Below are positions 1 to 8,960 of a stretch of DNA of 64,000 bases, piece by piece (the stretch's first letter is position 1; each line of letters starts with the position of its first letter). A model generated the notes under the pieces. That model saw nothing but the letters and a program-made list of their open reading frames with translations, was not told where the DNA came from and did no database searches. A program made the translations under genes and the position numbers. The stretch comes from Burkholderia sp. OK233 (GTDB lineage: Bacteria > Pseudomonadota > Gammaproteobacteria > Burkholderiales > Burkholderiaceae), in the NCBI RefSeq assembly GCF_900230185.1, contig NZ_OCSR01000002.1, positions 806,001-870,000 on the forward strand, written 5' to 3'.

Positions 1-1
1 G

Positions 2-565
2 CCGCCCGCGCTGCCCTGCATCGCCGTGGATTTTGCCCATGCAGGTGCGCTTGCCGCGAGGCATCTGCTCGAACTCGGTCACCGCGAGATCGGTCTTCTG
101 ATCGGCGACGGGTGCGGCGGCTTGCAGGATGCGCGCTCCAACGGATTTCGCACGGTGGTACACGAGGCCGGGATCGAAACAGACGCTGCCGCGGTACTGC
201 AGATCCGCGACTCGATCGACGCCGGCTACGCCGCCTGCATGCAGTTGATGTCGAACCGCCCTCACCTCACCGCGATTTTCGCGACCAACGATCTGCTCGC
301 GATCGGCGCGGCACAGGCATTGATCACGCTTGGCCGTGCCGTGCCGAACGATGTGTCGGTCATCGGCATTACGGACATTCAACTGGCGCACCAGGTGCAT
401 CCTGCGTTGACGACGGTCGCGATTCAGACGGCGGCCGTTGCGGAGCTGTCGATCGAGAGTCTGATCCGTCTGATCCAGACGCCTGAACAGCAACCGTCGA
501 TGGTGCTTGCGCCACCGCCGCAACTGATTGTGCGGGCGTCGACGGGACCGCGGCGTATGAGTTGA
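2..565 (+). CDS. LacI-family transcriptional regulator, C-terminal part (5' truncated by window edge)
   Basis: The reading frame is open from the window edge, so the N-terminal helix-turn-helix and the start lie outside. What remains is the second half of the periplasmic-binding-protein-like sensor domain: HLLELGHREIGLLIGD, a segment ending in FATNDLLAIGAAQAL, and the C-terminal VSVIGITDIQLAHQVHPALTTV run typical of LacI/GalR proteins. The family represses sugar or sugar-acid operons and releases DNA on ligand binding. A GTG at 26 is an internal codon, not the real start. The ligand cannot be told. No target operon is evident apart from the dehydrogenase 210 bases downstream. Confidence 0.85.
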   Translation, partial: PPALPCIAVDFAHAGALAARHLLELGHREIGLLIGDGCGGLQDARSNGFRTVVHEAGIETDAAAVLQIRDSIDAGYAACMQLMSNRPHLTAIFATNDLLAIGAAQALITLGRAVPNDVSVIGITDIQLAHQVHPALTTVAIQTAAVAELSIESLIRLIQTPEQQPSMVLAPPPQLIVRASTGPRRMS

Positions 566-774
566 GGCATGAGCCTGCGCGTCCAGCAGGCCCGCGCAGC
601 CCGGCCGTCGTCAGCCGCCCCCATGCCGGCACGGCAGCTTCACCATCGCATTCAGCAGAAAATGCTGTGGCAGCCCGAAAAAAACGCTCCGCGCGCCGTC
701 CAGACCTCGATTGGCGATTTCATCGACTGTCGCGCACGGGTAGCATCGAAGCATCAATCTGAAGGAGCAACCCG

Positions 775-2247
775 ATGTCTCTCGCATTGACCCGCAAAGA
801 ACTGATTCGCCCGCAGAACCTGATCGACGGCAAGTGGATCGACGCCGCCGACGCCGCGCGCTTTCCCGTCACCAACCCGGCCACCGGCGAATTGATCGTC
901 GAAGTCGCGAACAGCGGCGCAACGGACGCACGCGCCGCCACCGACGCCGCGGCCCGCGCTTTCCCCGCGTGGCGCGACAAGCTGCCGCGCGAACGCGCGG
1001 AGATTCTGCGCCGCTGGCATGCGCTGATCGTCGCCAACACAGAAGACCTCGCGAAGCTGATGTCGACGGAACAAGGCAAGCCACTCGCGGAAAGCCGCGG
1101 CGAAGTCGCCTACGGTGCCTCGTACGTCGCGTGGTTCGCCGACGAGGCGACACGCATCTACGGCGACCTGATCCCGCAGCAGCAACGCGGCAAACGCATG
1201 AGCGCGGTGAAGGAACCGGTCGGCGTGGTCGCGGCGATCACACCGTGGAATTTCCCGCTGGCGATGATTGCGCGCAAGATCGCGCCCGCCCTCGCCTCCG
1301 GATGCACGGTCGTGGCCAAGCCCGCGGAAGACACGCCCCTCACGGCGCTCGCGCTGGCCGCGCTCGCCCAGGAAGCGGGCTTGCCGGACGGCGTGCTGAA
1401 TATGCTGTCGGCTTCGCGTGAACAGGGCATTGCGGCGGTCGCTGACTGGCTCGCCGACGGACGCGTACGCAAGATCACGTTCACGGGCTCGACGCCGGTC
1501 GGCAAGCATCTCGCCCGCGAATCGGCTGGCACGCTGAAGAAGCTGTCACTGGAATTGGGCGGCAATGCACCCTTCATCGTATTCGACGACGCCGATCTCG
1601 ATGCGGCGGTCACCGGTCTGATGGCCTCCAAGTTCCGCAACGGCGGTCAGACTTGTGTGTGCCCGAACCGGGTCTATGTGCAATCGGGTGTCTACGCGCG
1701 TTTCGCCGATCTGCTCGCGAAACGCGTCGCCGCGCTGAAGGTTGCGCCCGCAACCGATCCGGACGCGCAGATCGGCCCCATGATCAACGAGCGCGCAATC
1801 GACAAGATTGCCCGGCACGTCGAAAATGCCGTCAAACACGGCGCGAAAGTGCTGACAGGCGGCAAGCGCCTGACCGAACTCGGGCCGAACTACTATGCGC
1901 CGACCGTGCTGACCGATGCGCAGGACGACATGCTCGTCTGTTGCGAAGAAACCTTTGGGCCGGTGGCGCCGCTGTTCCGCTTCGATGATGAAGCCGAAGC
2001 GATCCGCCTTTCTAATGACACGCCTTTCGGCCTCGCCGCCTACTTCTACACGCAGGACGTGCGACGCATCAATCGCGTCGCAGCCCAGCTCGAAGCGGGC
2101 GTGATCGGCATCAACGAAGGCGCCGTGTCGAGCGAAGCGGCGCCCTTCGGCGGGGTGAAGGAATCGGGTTACGGCCGCGAAGGGTCGAAGTATGGGCTCG
2201 ACGATTACATGTCGATCAAGTATCTGTGCCAGGGCGGACTGGATTAA
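775..2247 (+). CDS. gabD: NAD(P)-dependent succinate-semialdehyde dehydrogenase family protein
   Basis: 490 residues, the usual length for soluble aldehyde dehydrogenases. The nucleotide-binding part carries ITPWNFPLAMIARK, and the active site has LELGGNAPFIVFDDAD followed by NGGQTCVCPNR. The first Cys of that motif (about residue 294) is the expected nucleophile, and the TCVC pattern is typical of succinate-semialdehyde dehydrogenases. The family oxidises succinate semialdehyde to succinate, but close relatives act on glutarate semialdehyde or other aldehydes. An AAGGAG ribosome site (AATCTGAAGGAGCAACCCG) sits just before the ATG. It follows the LacI-family regulator on the same strand and is not obviously part of an operon with the LysR gene downstream. 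Confidence 0.85.
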   Translation: MSLALTRKELIRPQNLIDGKWIDAADAARFPVTNPATGELIVEVANSGATDARAATDAAARAFPAWRDKLPRERAEILRRWHALIVANTEDLAKLMSTEQGKPLAESRGEVAYGASYVAWFADEATRIYGDLIPQQQRGKRMSAVKEPVGVVAAITPWNFPLAMIARKIAPALASGCTVVAKPAEDTPLTALALAALAQEAGLPDGVLNMLSASREQGIAAVADWLADGRVRKITFTGSTPVGKHLARESAGTLKKLSLELGGNAPFIVFDDADLDAAVTGLMASKFRNGGQTCVCPNRVYVQSGVYARFADLLAKRVAALKVAPATDPDAQIGPMINERAIDKIARHVENAVKHGAKVLTGGKRLTELGPNYYAPTVLTDAQDDMLVCCEETFGPVAPLFRFDDEAEAIRLSNDTPFGLAAYFYTQDVRRINRVAAQLEAGVIGINEGAVSSEAAPFGGVKESGYGREGSKYGLDDYMSIKYLCQGGLD

Positions 2248-2398
2248 GGAGCCGCCGCGCGTTCCATGATCTGGCGCCCCAACGCGGCCTCTTCGAGGAG
2301 CCGCTGCGGCGCTAGGATTTCCTCCCGGCACACCGGCATTGCACCGTCCACCGCATAACCCGTTATTCTCTTCCTACTGGAGATCAGGAAAAACGGAT

Positions 2399-3298
2399 AT
2401 GAATCTTAGGGCGTTGCAGTGCTTCGTGATTCTGGCGGAGGAGCTCAATTTCAGCCGCGCCGCCGAGCGCCTGCATATCGCGCAGCCCGCGCTGAGCCAG
2501 CAAATTCGATCACTTGAGGAGCGGCTCGGCACGCAACTGGTCGATCGGGCAAGACGCCCGCTGAGTCTGACCGAAGCCGGTCACTACCTCTGCACGGAGG
2601 CGCGTCAGATACTGGGTTCGCTGGAACAGGTGTCCCTGACAGCGCAAGAAATCGGTGTCGGTCGGCGCGGCTGGCTCAGCATCGGCTTCACGCGCTCGGC
2701 GATGTACAGCATCCTGCCGCCCGCACTCAAGGCGTTTCACAACGCGTTTCCGCAGGTCGAACTCAAGCTCTTCGAGTTGCTCACCGAGGAGCAAACCGAT
2801 GCGTTGCGCGACATGCGCATTCACATCGGCATTGGGCGGCAACCGCTCGCGATCGATGGCTGCACGTCCTATCCGTTGCTGCGTGAGCGCGTCATGGTCG
2901 CGCTCGAACCGGGCCATCCGCTCGCCGCGCACAAAACCGTCCGAATTGCCGAGCTCGCCGATACGCCATTGATTCTGTATCCGAAGCACCAGAACGCACA
3001 GTTCAAACGCTCGGTGCAAACGCTCTATCGCGATGCGGGCGTGACCCCGGTCGTCGCCCACCAGGCCTATGAAATTCAGACCGCGATTGCACTCGTAGCA
3101 GCGGGCCTGGGCGTGACGTTCATCGGCGAATCGGTTGCACGGCATGGACGCACGGACGTCGTGTTCCGCCACCTCTCCGGTCCCGGCTCGTCGTACCGAT
3201 CGACGCTCGCAGCCACCTTTCGCAACGACGACGCCTCACCGCATCTGCGTGCTTTCCTCGCCTGCCTCCCCGCGCCGCTTGCTGACGCCACACTATAA
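2399..3298 (+). CDS. LysR-family transcriptional regulator
   Basis: About 299 residues. The N-terminal winged helix is clear (ALQCFVILAEELNFSRAAERL, then IAQPALSQQIRSLEERLG), followed by the two-lobed effector domain. The ATG at 2399 is preferred over an in-frame upstream codon at 2339 because the helix-turn-helix begins directly after it and GGAGATCAGGA lies upstream. It precedes an MFS transporter and the ligJ-ligK pair on the same strand, a layout like the gallate gene clusters of pseudomonads, where a LysR protein activates aromatic catabolism. It is therefore inferred to be the pathway regulator, with an aromatic acid or pathway intermediate as possible inducer. Confidence 0.88.
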   Translation: MNLRALQCFVILAEELNFSRAAERLHIAQPALSQQIRSLEERLGTQLVDRARRPLSLTEAGHYLCTEARQILGSLEQVSLTAQEIGVGRRGWLSIGFTRSAMYSILPPALKAFHNAFPQVELKLFELLTEEQTDALRDMRIHIGIGRQPLAIDGCTSYPLLRERVMVALEPGHPLAAHKTVRIAELADTPLILYPKHQNAQFKRSVQTLYRDAGVTPVVAHQAYEIQTAIALVAAGLGVTFIGESVARHGRTDVVFRHLSGPGSSYRSTLAATFRNDDASPHLRAFLACLPAPLADATL

Positions 3299-3545
3299 GT
3301 AAAAACCTATACAAGCATAAGCAAGCGGTCTTGGACTCTCCGTCCGCGCCTTCTTATCATGGGCCTCATGCTTCGGCCACCGCCTGTTCATGAGCGCATC
3401 AGCGCATGCAGGCACGAACGGCGGCCGCTGAAGTCCGGCCATCAAACGCGCGGCCAACGGGACACTGCCGGCGTTCGATCCGGCAGGCCGACCATAAGAA
3501 CGCCGCCACGGCTCGTGCAGCCGTCGCAGCAAGGTAGGAGACAGC

Positions 3546-4868
3546 ATGACCTCATTCGACGAAGCCGCCACCATGCGCAAAGTGTACGGGCGATTAATGC
3601 CCCTGCTCTTCGCGATGATGTTCTTCAACTATCTGGACCGGATCAATATCGGATTCGCCGCGCTGGACATGAACAAGCAGTTGGGCTTCAGTCCGGCCGT
3701 GTTCGGCTTCGCGGGCAGCATCTTCTTCGTCGGCTACATGTTGCTGGAAGTGCCGAGCAATCTGTTGCTGCATCGGGTCGGCGCACGCCGCTGGATCGCG
3801 CGCATTCTGCTGACGTGGGGCGCGGTCGCGGCAGCCACCGCCTTCGTCTTCAACGACTCGAGCTTCTATGTGTTGCGCTTCCTGCTTGGCGTGATGGAAG
3901 CGGGCTTTTTGCCGGGCGTGGCAGTCTATCTGACGAAATGGTTTCCGGTGCGCTACCGGGCGCGCGCGGTGGGCGGCTACATCATCGCGGGTTCGTTTTC
4001 GGCGGTGCTGGGCGGTCCGATCTCGACGACGTTGATGACCTACGCGAACGGCGTTCTCGGTTTGCAGGGATGGCAATGGATGTTCATCCTCGAAGGCATC
4101 CCGGCGATGGCGCTCGGTCTGCTGACGCTGCGCATCATGACCGAACGTCCGGCCGACGCCAAATGGCTCTCCGACGACGAAAAACACTGGCTCGAATCAA
4201 CGCTCGCAGCCGAACGCGAAGCCGTTGGCGGTAGCACCCATTTCCCGCTGCTGCGCGTGGCGAGCGACATCCGCGTATGGAGTCTCGCGTGTCTGTTCGG
4301 CTGCGCGCTGGTCGGCATTTATGGCCTGTTCCTGTGGCTGCCGCAGATCGTCAAGAGTCTCGGCCATCTGAGCAATATCGAGGTCGGTTTTCTGTCCGCC
4401 GCGCCGCCGCTCTTCGGCGTGTTGGGCACGTTCCTGATCAGCCGCAGTTCCGATCGCACGGGCGACCGCAAGAAGCACCTCGCCTTCGTGTACGGCATGA
4501 GCGCATTGGCGATTGCCGGCAGTGCGTATGCGCCGAACCCTGTGATCGCCTACGCGCTGCTGTGCCTGACCGGTTTGTTCATCTATGCGGGTAACCCGCT
4601 GTTCTGGAGCCTCGCGTCGTCGTTCAGAACGGGCGCCGCGGGCGCCGCGACGATTGCGCTGATCAATACCATCGCGCAGTTCGGCGGTCTGGTCGGTCCC
4701 TGGAGCATCGGACTGGTGCGCAACGCCACCGGCAACTTCAAGCTGGCCTTGCTGACGATCGCAGCGTTTCTGGTGGTCGCGACGATCATCGCACTCGTGA
4801 TGCGCGTCACGCCGGCTGAAGATGAAGCCGCCTCGCTCGCGACCGGCGACCCTGCCCCGCGCACCTGA
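3546..4868 (+). CDS. MFS transporter, anion:cation symporter type (probable aromatic-acid uptake)
   Basis: 440 residues with about 12 hydrophobic segments. The N-terminal FFNYLDRINIGFAALDMNKQ and the loop with RIMTERPADAKWL are hallmarks of the anion:cation symporter (tartrate/phthalate/4-hydroxyphenylacetate) subfamily. AAGGTAGGAGACAGC gives a good ribosome site just upstream. It lies between the LysR gene and ligJ, so it probably imports the substrate of the pathway, such as gallate, protocatechuate or a related dicarboxylate. The substrate is inferred from context only. Confidence 0.85.
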   Translation: MTSFDEAATMRKVYGRLMPLLFAMMFFNYLDRINIGFAALDMNKQLGFSPAVFGFAGSIFFVGYMLLEVPSNLLLHRVGARRWIARILLTWGAVAAATAFVFNDSSFYVLRFLLGVMEAGFLPGVAVYLTKWFPVRYRARAVGGYIIAGSFSAVLGGPISTTLMTYANGVLGLQGWQWMFILEGIPAMALGLLTLRIMTERPADAKWLSDDEKHWLESTLAAEREAVGGSTHFPLLRVASDIRVWSLACLFGCALVGIYGLFLWLPQIVKSLGHLSNIEVGFLSAAPPLFGVLGTFLISRSSDRTGDRKKHLAFVYGMSALAIAGSAYAPNPVIAYALLCLTGLFIYAGNPLFWSLASSFRTGAAGAATIALINTIAQFGGLVGPWSIGLVRNATGNFKLALLTIAAFLVVATIIALVMRVTPAEDEAASLATGDPAPRT

Positions 4869-4976
4869 GCGCCGTTACGGACGAAACAGCGAACGTAGCG
4901 AACGGATAGCGCGGACGGATAAGCACGCCCGAGCACAGACAAGCATCCACAAGGACACCAACGGGTTTTTCACACC

Positions 4977-6017
4977 ATGATCATCGATTGCCACGGTCAC
5001 TACACCACCTCGCCACCGCAACACGAGGCCTGGCGCGCACAGCAGATCGCCGCGCTGAAAAACGGCGGCTCGCCGCCGCCGCGGCCCCTCATTACCGACG
5101 ACGAAATTCGCGAGAGCATCGAAGCCGGCCAGATTCGCATTCAGCGCGAACGCGGCACTGACCTCACGATCTTTTCGCCACGCGCCGCCGGCATGGGGCA
5201 CCACCTCGCCACGGCCGAAGCCAATGCAGTCTGGTCGAGCGAATCCAACGACCTCATCCATCGCGTGGTGTCGCTGTTTCCGCGCAACTTCGTCGGCGTG
5301 TGCCAGTTGCCGCAAGCGCCGGGCGTGGCGCCGGCCAATTGCATCGCCGAATTGCGGCGTTGCGTGGAAGAACTGGGGTTCATCGGCTGCAATCTGAATC
5401 CGGACCCGTCCGGCGGACATTGGTCGGGGCTGCCGCTTACGGACCGCTCGTGGTATCCGCTCTATGAAGCGATGGTGGACCTCGACGTGCCGGCGATGAT
5501 TCACGTGTCCTCGTCGTGCAATCCGAATTTTCATGCGACAGGCGCGCACTACATCAACGGCGACACCTCTGCGTTCATGCAGTTGCTGCAGGGCGATCTG
5601 TTCGCCGACTTCCCGACGTTGCGCTTCATCATTCCGCACGGAGGCGGCGCGGTGCCCTATCACTGGGGTCGCTATCGCGGGCTCGCGCAGGACATGAAGC
5701 GGCCACTGCTCAGCGAGTACCTGATGAAGAATGTGTTCTTCGATACCTGCGTGTATCACCAGCCCGGCGCCGAACTGCTCGCCAAGGTCATTCCGGTCGA
5801 GAACATCCTGTTCGCGTCGGAAACCATCGGCGCGGTTCAGGGTATCGATCCGGAAACCGGCCACTACTACGACGACACGCGGCGCTACATCGACGCCATC
5901 GAATGGCTCAGCGCCGCGGACCGTCAGCGTATCTACGAAGACAACGCCCGCGCGGTGTACCCGCGGCTGTCCCATCAACTCGAGCAGCAATTCGCCACGC
6001 AAGGGGCAACGGTATGA
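4977..6017 (+). CDS. ligJ: 4-oxalomesaconate hydratase, LigJ type (amidohydrolase family 2)
   Basis: 346 residues. It starts MIIDCHGHYTTSPPQ; the H-x-H pair at residues 5 and 7 is the metal site of the amidohydrolase TIM barrel. Further on are the strands with DVPAMIHVSSS, RFIIPHGGGAVPYHWGR and NILFASETIGAVQGIDP. The whole pattern matches LigJ, which hydrates 4-oxalomesaconate to 4-carboxy-4-hydroxy-2-oxoadipate in protocatechuate 4,5-cleavage and gallate degradation. Its stop overlaps the ligK start (ATGA), so the two are translationally coupled. This is the LigJ (amidohydrolase) type, not the unrelated GalB hydratase. The dioxygenase and tautomerase of the pathway are absent from the window. 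Confidence 0.85.
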   Translation: MIIDCHGHYTTSPPQHEAWRAQQIAALKNGGSPPPRPLITDDEIRESIEAGQIRIQRERGTDLTIFSPRAAGMGHHLATAEANAVWSSESNDLIHRVVSLFPRNFVGVCQLPQAPGVAPANCIAELRRCVEELGFIGCNLNPDPSGGHWSGLPLTDRSWYPLYEAMVDLDVPAMIHVSSSCNPNFHATGAHYINGDTSAFMQLLQGDLFADFPTLRFIIPHGGGAVPYHWGRYRGLAQDMKRPLLSEYLMKNVFFDTCVYHQPGAELLAKVIPVENILFASETIGAVQGIDPETGHYYDDTRRYIDAIEWLSAADRQRIYEDNARAVYPRLSHQLEQQFATQGATV

Positions 6018-6694
6018 CTGTCACTACGAATCCCATCGGCTGGCGCGAACACGAATCCGCGCCTCAGGCCAACCCGGCAACGCTCGACGCATTGCGTGAC
6101 CTGGCGGTTTCGCTGCTCAGCGACAACATGGCGCGCGCGAGCGGCATGGTCGGCTTGCGGCCGTATCATCAGCCCAGGCCGATGGCCGGCACCGCGGTCA
6201 CGGTGCACACCCGCCCCGGCGATAACCTTGCGATCCATCGCGCGTTCGACTTTTGCCGGCCGGGCGATGTCCTCGTGATCGACGGCGCCGGCGAACTGAC
6301 GCAAGCGCTGATGGGCGAGATCATGGCCAGCTTCGCGGAGAGCATGGGCGTACAAGGGCTTGTGATCGACGGCGCGATCCGCGATGTCGGCGCGCTACGT
6401 CAGCGCGATTTCCCGGTGTACGCGCGCGGCGTGACGCATCGTGGACCGTACAAGAACGGCCCTGGCGAGATTAACGTGCCGGTTACGGTCGGCGGGATGG
6501 TGGTTCATCCTGGGGATATCATCGTTGGCGATGAAGACGGTTTGCTCGCGATTTCGCCCGCCGACGTGGAAGCGGTGATCGAAGGCGCACGGCGGCAGCA
6601 TGGGAAAGAAACGGCGGCCTTGAAGTCGATCGCCAATGGATGTTTCGACCGTGCGTGGGTCGTGCCGCATCGCGACCGGATGATGAACGGCTGA
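6014..6694 (+). CDS. ligK: 4-carboxy-4-hydroxy-2-oxoadipate aldolase / oxaloacetate decarboxylase
   Basis: 226 residues of the RraA/HMG-aldolase fold. It shows the GEIMASFAESMG segment, the VIDGAIRDVGALR motif whose Arg-Asp pair binds pyruvate and the metal, and VHPGDIIVGDEDGLLAI near the C-terminus. It cleaves the LigJ product to pyruvate and oxaloacetate and usually also decarboxylates oxaloacetate. The start at 6014 overlaps the ligJ stop by four bases; a longer in-frame extension upstream is only read-through of the ligJ region. Together LysR-MFS-ligJ-ligK form the lower half of a gallate/protocatechuate meta-cleavage route. Confidence 0.87.
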   Translation: MTVTTNPIGWREHESAPQANPATLDALRDLAVSLLSDNMARASGMVGLRPYHQPRPMAGTAVTVHTRPGDNLAIHRAFDFCRPGDVLVIDGAGELTQALMGEIMASFAESMGVQGLVIDGAIRDVGALRQRDFPVYARGVTHRGPYKNGPGEINVPVTVGGMVVHPGDIIVGDEDGLLAISPADVEAVIEGARRQHGKETAALKSIANGCFDRAWVVPHRDRMMNG

Positions 6695-6795
6695 CTTCCC
6701 GCGCAACGCCAGAGCGTGCATGATGCTGGCTGGTTCCTGCCGCGTACCGTGAGTCGCGGCGAACCAGCCGGCATCCACCCAACCCTGCAGGAATC

Positions 6796-7203
6796 ATGTG
6801 CCTCATGGCGGAATATCTGAACGCTGCAATGCTCCTCGAACTCGCACAACGTGCGGAAGAGCGCACTGCCACGCCCTGCATGTGTACAAAAACACCGCTG
6901 GAAGGCTGGCACTCGCAGCCGCTTTCTCTCGACGAAACGCAGTTCAGGGAAATCGGAACGCTTGCACCGGAGGACGATCCGGAACCTACGTTCAGCGAAT
7001 ACCTGCCGGGCAAAACGACCTACTGGTCGGCCGACGCACCCATCGCGCCGCGTTACTTCCCGTACAACCGCTGTGCCGTCTGGCAGTGCGCGTTGTGCAA
7101 CCGTCTTTATCTGCGCTACACGGAAGGGGGTGGTTACTTCGTCGATCGCAGGATTCGCGCTGTCCAGTCGGCGTTGATCGAGGACGTTCCGCTTCCTGAG
7201 TAA
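6796..7203 (+). CDS. Conserved-looking hypothetical protein with five cysteines
   Basis: 135 residues, not assigned to a named family. Cys28, Cys30, Cys93, Cys98 and Cys101 form a C-x-C plus C-x4-C-x2-C pattern that could bind zinc or a metal cluster. The segment after it (RLYLRYTEGGGYFVDRRIR) looks like a small beta-rich fold. CAGGAATC lies just before the ATG at 6796; an ATG at 6805 is an alternative start. It is soluble, without signal peptide or membrane segment. It stands between ligK and a convergent AraC-type gene and shows no link to either. Confidence 0.65.
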   Translation: MCLMAEYLNAAMLLELAQRAEERTATPCMCTKTPLEGWHSQPLSLDETQFREIGTLAPEDDPEPTFSEYLPGKTTYWSADAPIAPRYFPYNRCAVWQCALCNRLYLRYTEGGGYFVDRRIRAVQSALIEDVPLPE

Positions 7204-7226
7204 CGTTAGAGGTGCAGTGCGCGGAC

Positions 7227-8060
7227 CTAATGCCCAGGCTTCAGCGCCGCATACGTCCCCGGCGTGATCCCATAGGCCCGCTTGAAGAGCCGGTTGAGAT
7301 GGCTTTGATCGTAAAAACCGACGGCCGCCGCGGCCGTTGCCGCGCTATGCCCCGCCGCGAGCATGCGTTTGGCCGCTAGTAGCCGCACCTGCGTCGCATA
7401 GGCGTGCGGCGGCAGTCCAAACTCCTTGCAGAAGGCACGTGTGAGGTAATAGCGGCTCAGCCCCACAAGTGCCGCCAATTCGTCGACAGGAATATCGCGC
7501 GCATAGTTGGCGGCGACGTAGTCACGCACCTGCGCCATCTTACGAGCCTCGTGCCGTGCTTCGCCGAGCTCGTGCCGCGATTGCCCATATCGTCCGACCA
7601 GCATCCCCATCGCCGCCCACCAATTCGCCTGTCGCTCCATCAGCGAGACCGAGCCGTGTTCGTCGAGACTCGCATGCGCCTTGACCAGCAGGCCGGCCAG
7701 ATGCGCATCCTGATAGAGGCCCGGTGGAATCAGAAGCGGTTTGTCGGGACGCGAGTCGGGCGAAAACACAGCACCCAGCGCGCCCAGGCCCTCCATGTCG
7801 AGATAGATGGCGCGGTAATTCCATTCGCGGCCTTCCCACACCTCGCCGCTGTGATATTCGCCGGGTCCGAACACGAGCACGCTGCCGGTGCGCGTATGAC
7901 ACTGCCCCGCACCGGATTGCGTCATGACAATGACGAGTTCGTCGTGCAGATGCCGGTCGAATTTGTGCTCGCCGTAGCGGGCGCTGGCGAGACAGGCGCC
8001 GTCGAGCGCGCCGTCTCGCCAGCACACCACTTCCGGCTCGCCTTTATCCGATGTGTCCAT
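7227..8060 (-). CDS. AraC-family transcriptional regulator with N-terminal cupin sensor
   Basis: About 277 residues. The N-terminal half is an AraC-type cupin (FDRHLHDELVIVMTQSGAG, then VFGPGEYHSGEVW). The C-terminal half has the two helix-turn-helix motifs, including ALVGLSRYYLTRAFCKEFG and AAAAVGFYDQSHLNRLFKRA. The start MDTSDKGEPE at 8060 is chosen because the frame upstream of it runs into the end of the alaX-like gene. The gap to that gene is 23 bases, so the two are probably co-transcribed. The effector is unknown; such regulators commonly control amino-acid exporters or small metabolic operons. Confidence 0.85.
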   Translation of the reverse strand: MDTSDKGEPEVVCWRDGALDGACLASARYGEHKFDRHLHDELVIVMTQSGAGQCHTRTGSVLVFGPGEYHSGEVWEGREWNYRAIYLDMEGLGALGAVFSPDSRPDKPLLIPPGLYQDAHLAGLLVKAHASLDEHGSVSLMERQANWWAAMGMLVGRYGQSRHELGEARHEARKMAQVRDYVAANYARDIPVDELAALVGLSRYYLTRAFCKEFGLPPHAYATQVRLLAAKRMLAAGHSAATAAAAVGFYDQSHLNRLFKRAYGITPGTYAALKPGH

Positions 8061-8083
8061 GGGTCGCACTTCCGGGATGCCCG

Positions 8084-8797
8084 TCAAACCAGCTCTATTC
8101 GCACCCGGCGATTGCGGCGCCCCTTGTTTTCTATCTTCACGATGCGGATCGGTCTCGATTGCGCCGTGTTGGTCAGATGCGTGCCACCGCAAGCCTGCCG
8201 GTCCAGGTCGCCGATTTCGACGATCCGCACCGTGCCGTCGGAAGTCGGCGGCGGCGCCACTGAAAGGCTGCGGATCAGGCCCTGCGTCGACTTCGCTTCC
8301 GTTGCGCTGACGTAGTAGGTGCGTACGTCCATGGCGCTGCGGATCACCTCGTTGGCAGGCTCCTCGAGCAGGCGCAGTGCGTCGTTGTCCGCCTCCGGCA
8401 AATCGAAGTCCATGCGGGCGGTGCCGTCGGCATTGATCTGCGCGCCGGTCACGAGTGCGCCGGCGAAGCGCTGATACACGAGCGCATTGAGAATATGCGT
8501 GGCCGTATGAAGCTGGGCGACGGTGGCGCGCCGGGCTGCGTCGACGGCCACGTGGACGTCGCCATTCAGTTCGAGCGGCTCGTCGAACAGATGCCAGAGC
8601 ATGCCGCCTTCCGGCGCGACGCCGGTAATGCGGACTGCACCCTGCGCGTGCGTCAGAGTCGCGGCGTCCGAGACCTGGCCTCCGCCGCCCGGGTGCAAGG
8701 CCGAGCGGCCCAGCACGACGGCGCCGGGCCGCGAGGCGATCACGCTCGTTTCAAACTCGAGTAAGTCCGGCTGCTCATGGCAAAGATAGTGCGCCAC
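8084..8797 (-). CDS. AlaX-type trans-acting alanyl-tRNA editing hydrolase
   Basis: 237 residues. The protein resembles the free-standing editing domain of alanyl-tRNA synthetase. His97 and His101 (HTATH) with Cys203 and His207 (CGGTH) make the zinc site, and HPGGGGQVSD is the conserved glycine motif. Such proteins hydrolyse Ser-tRNA(Ala) or Gly-tRNA(Ala), protecting translation from mischarging. The length fits the AlaX-M/S class without the synthetase catalytic core. It heads a two-gene unit with the AraC regulator. The gene symbol varies between genomes, so none is given. Confidence 0.87.
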   Translation of the reverse strand: MAHYLCHEQPDLLEFETSVIASRPGAVVLGRSALHPGGGGQVSDAATLTHAQGAVRITGVAPEGGMLWHLFDEPLELNGDVHVAVDAARRATVAQLHTATHILNALVYQRFAGALVTGAQINADGTARMDFDLPEADNDALRLLEEPANEVIRSAMDVRTYYVSATEAKSTQGLIRSLSVAPPPTSDGTVRIVEIGDLDRQACGGTHLTNTAQSRPIRIVKIENKGRRNRRVRIELV

Positions 8798-8960
8798 CTT
8801 GAATTCCCCGCATGAAATGACTGATTACGCCTAGCATACTCAGTCTCATGGGAGGTCGTCTTGGTCAAAAATGCCCTGTGCGGTTGGGGCCGGACCATGG
8901 CCGCCAGTCTTTTGCGGATCAGGCGAAAGGCGGCCGGTGAGCCGCCACGTCCTTGGGCGA

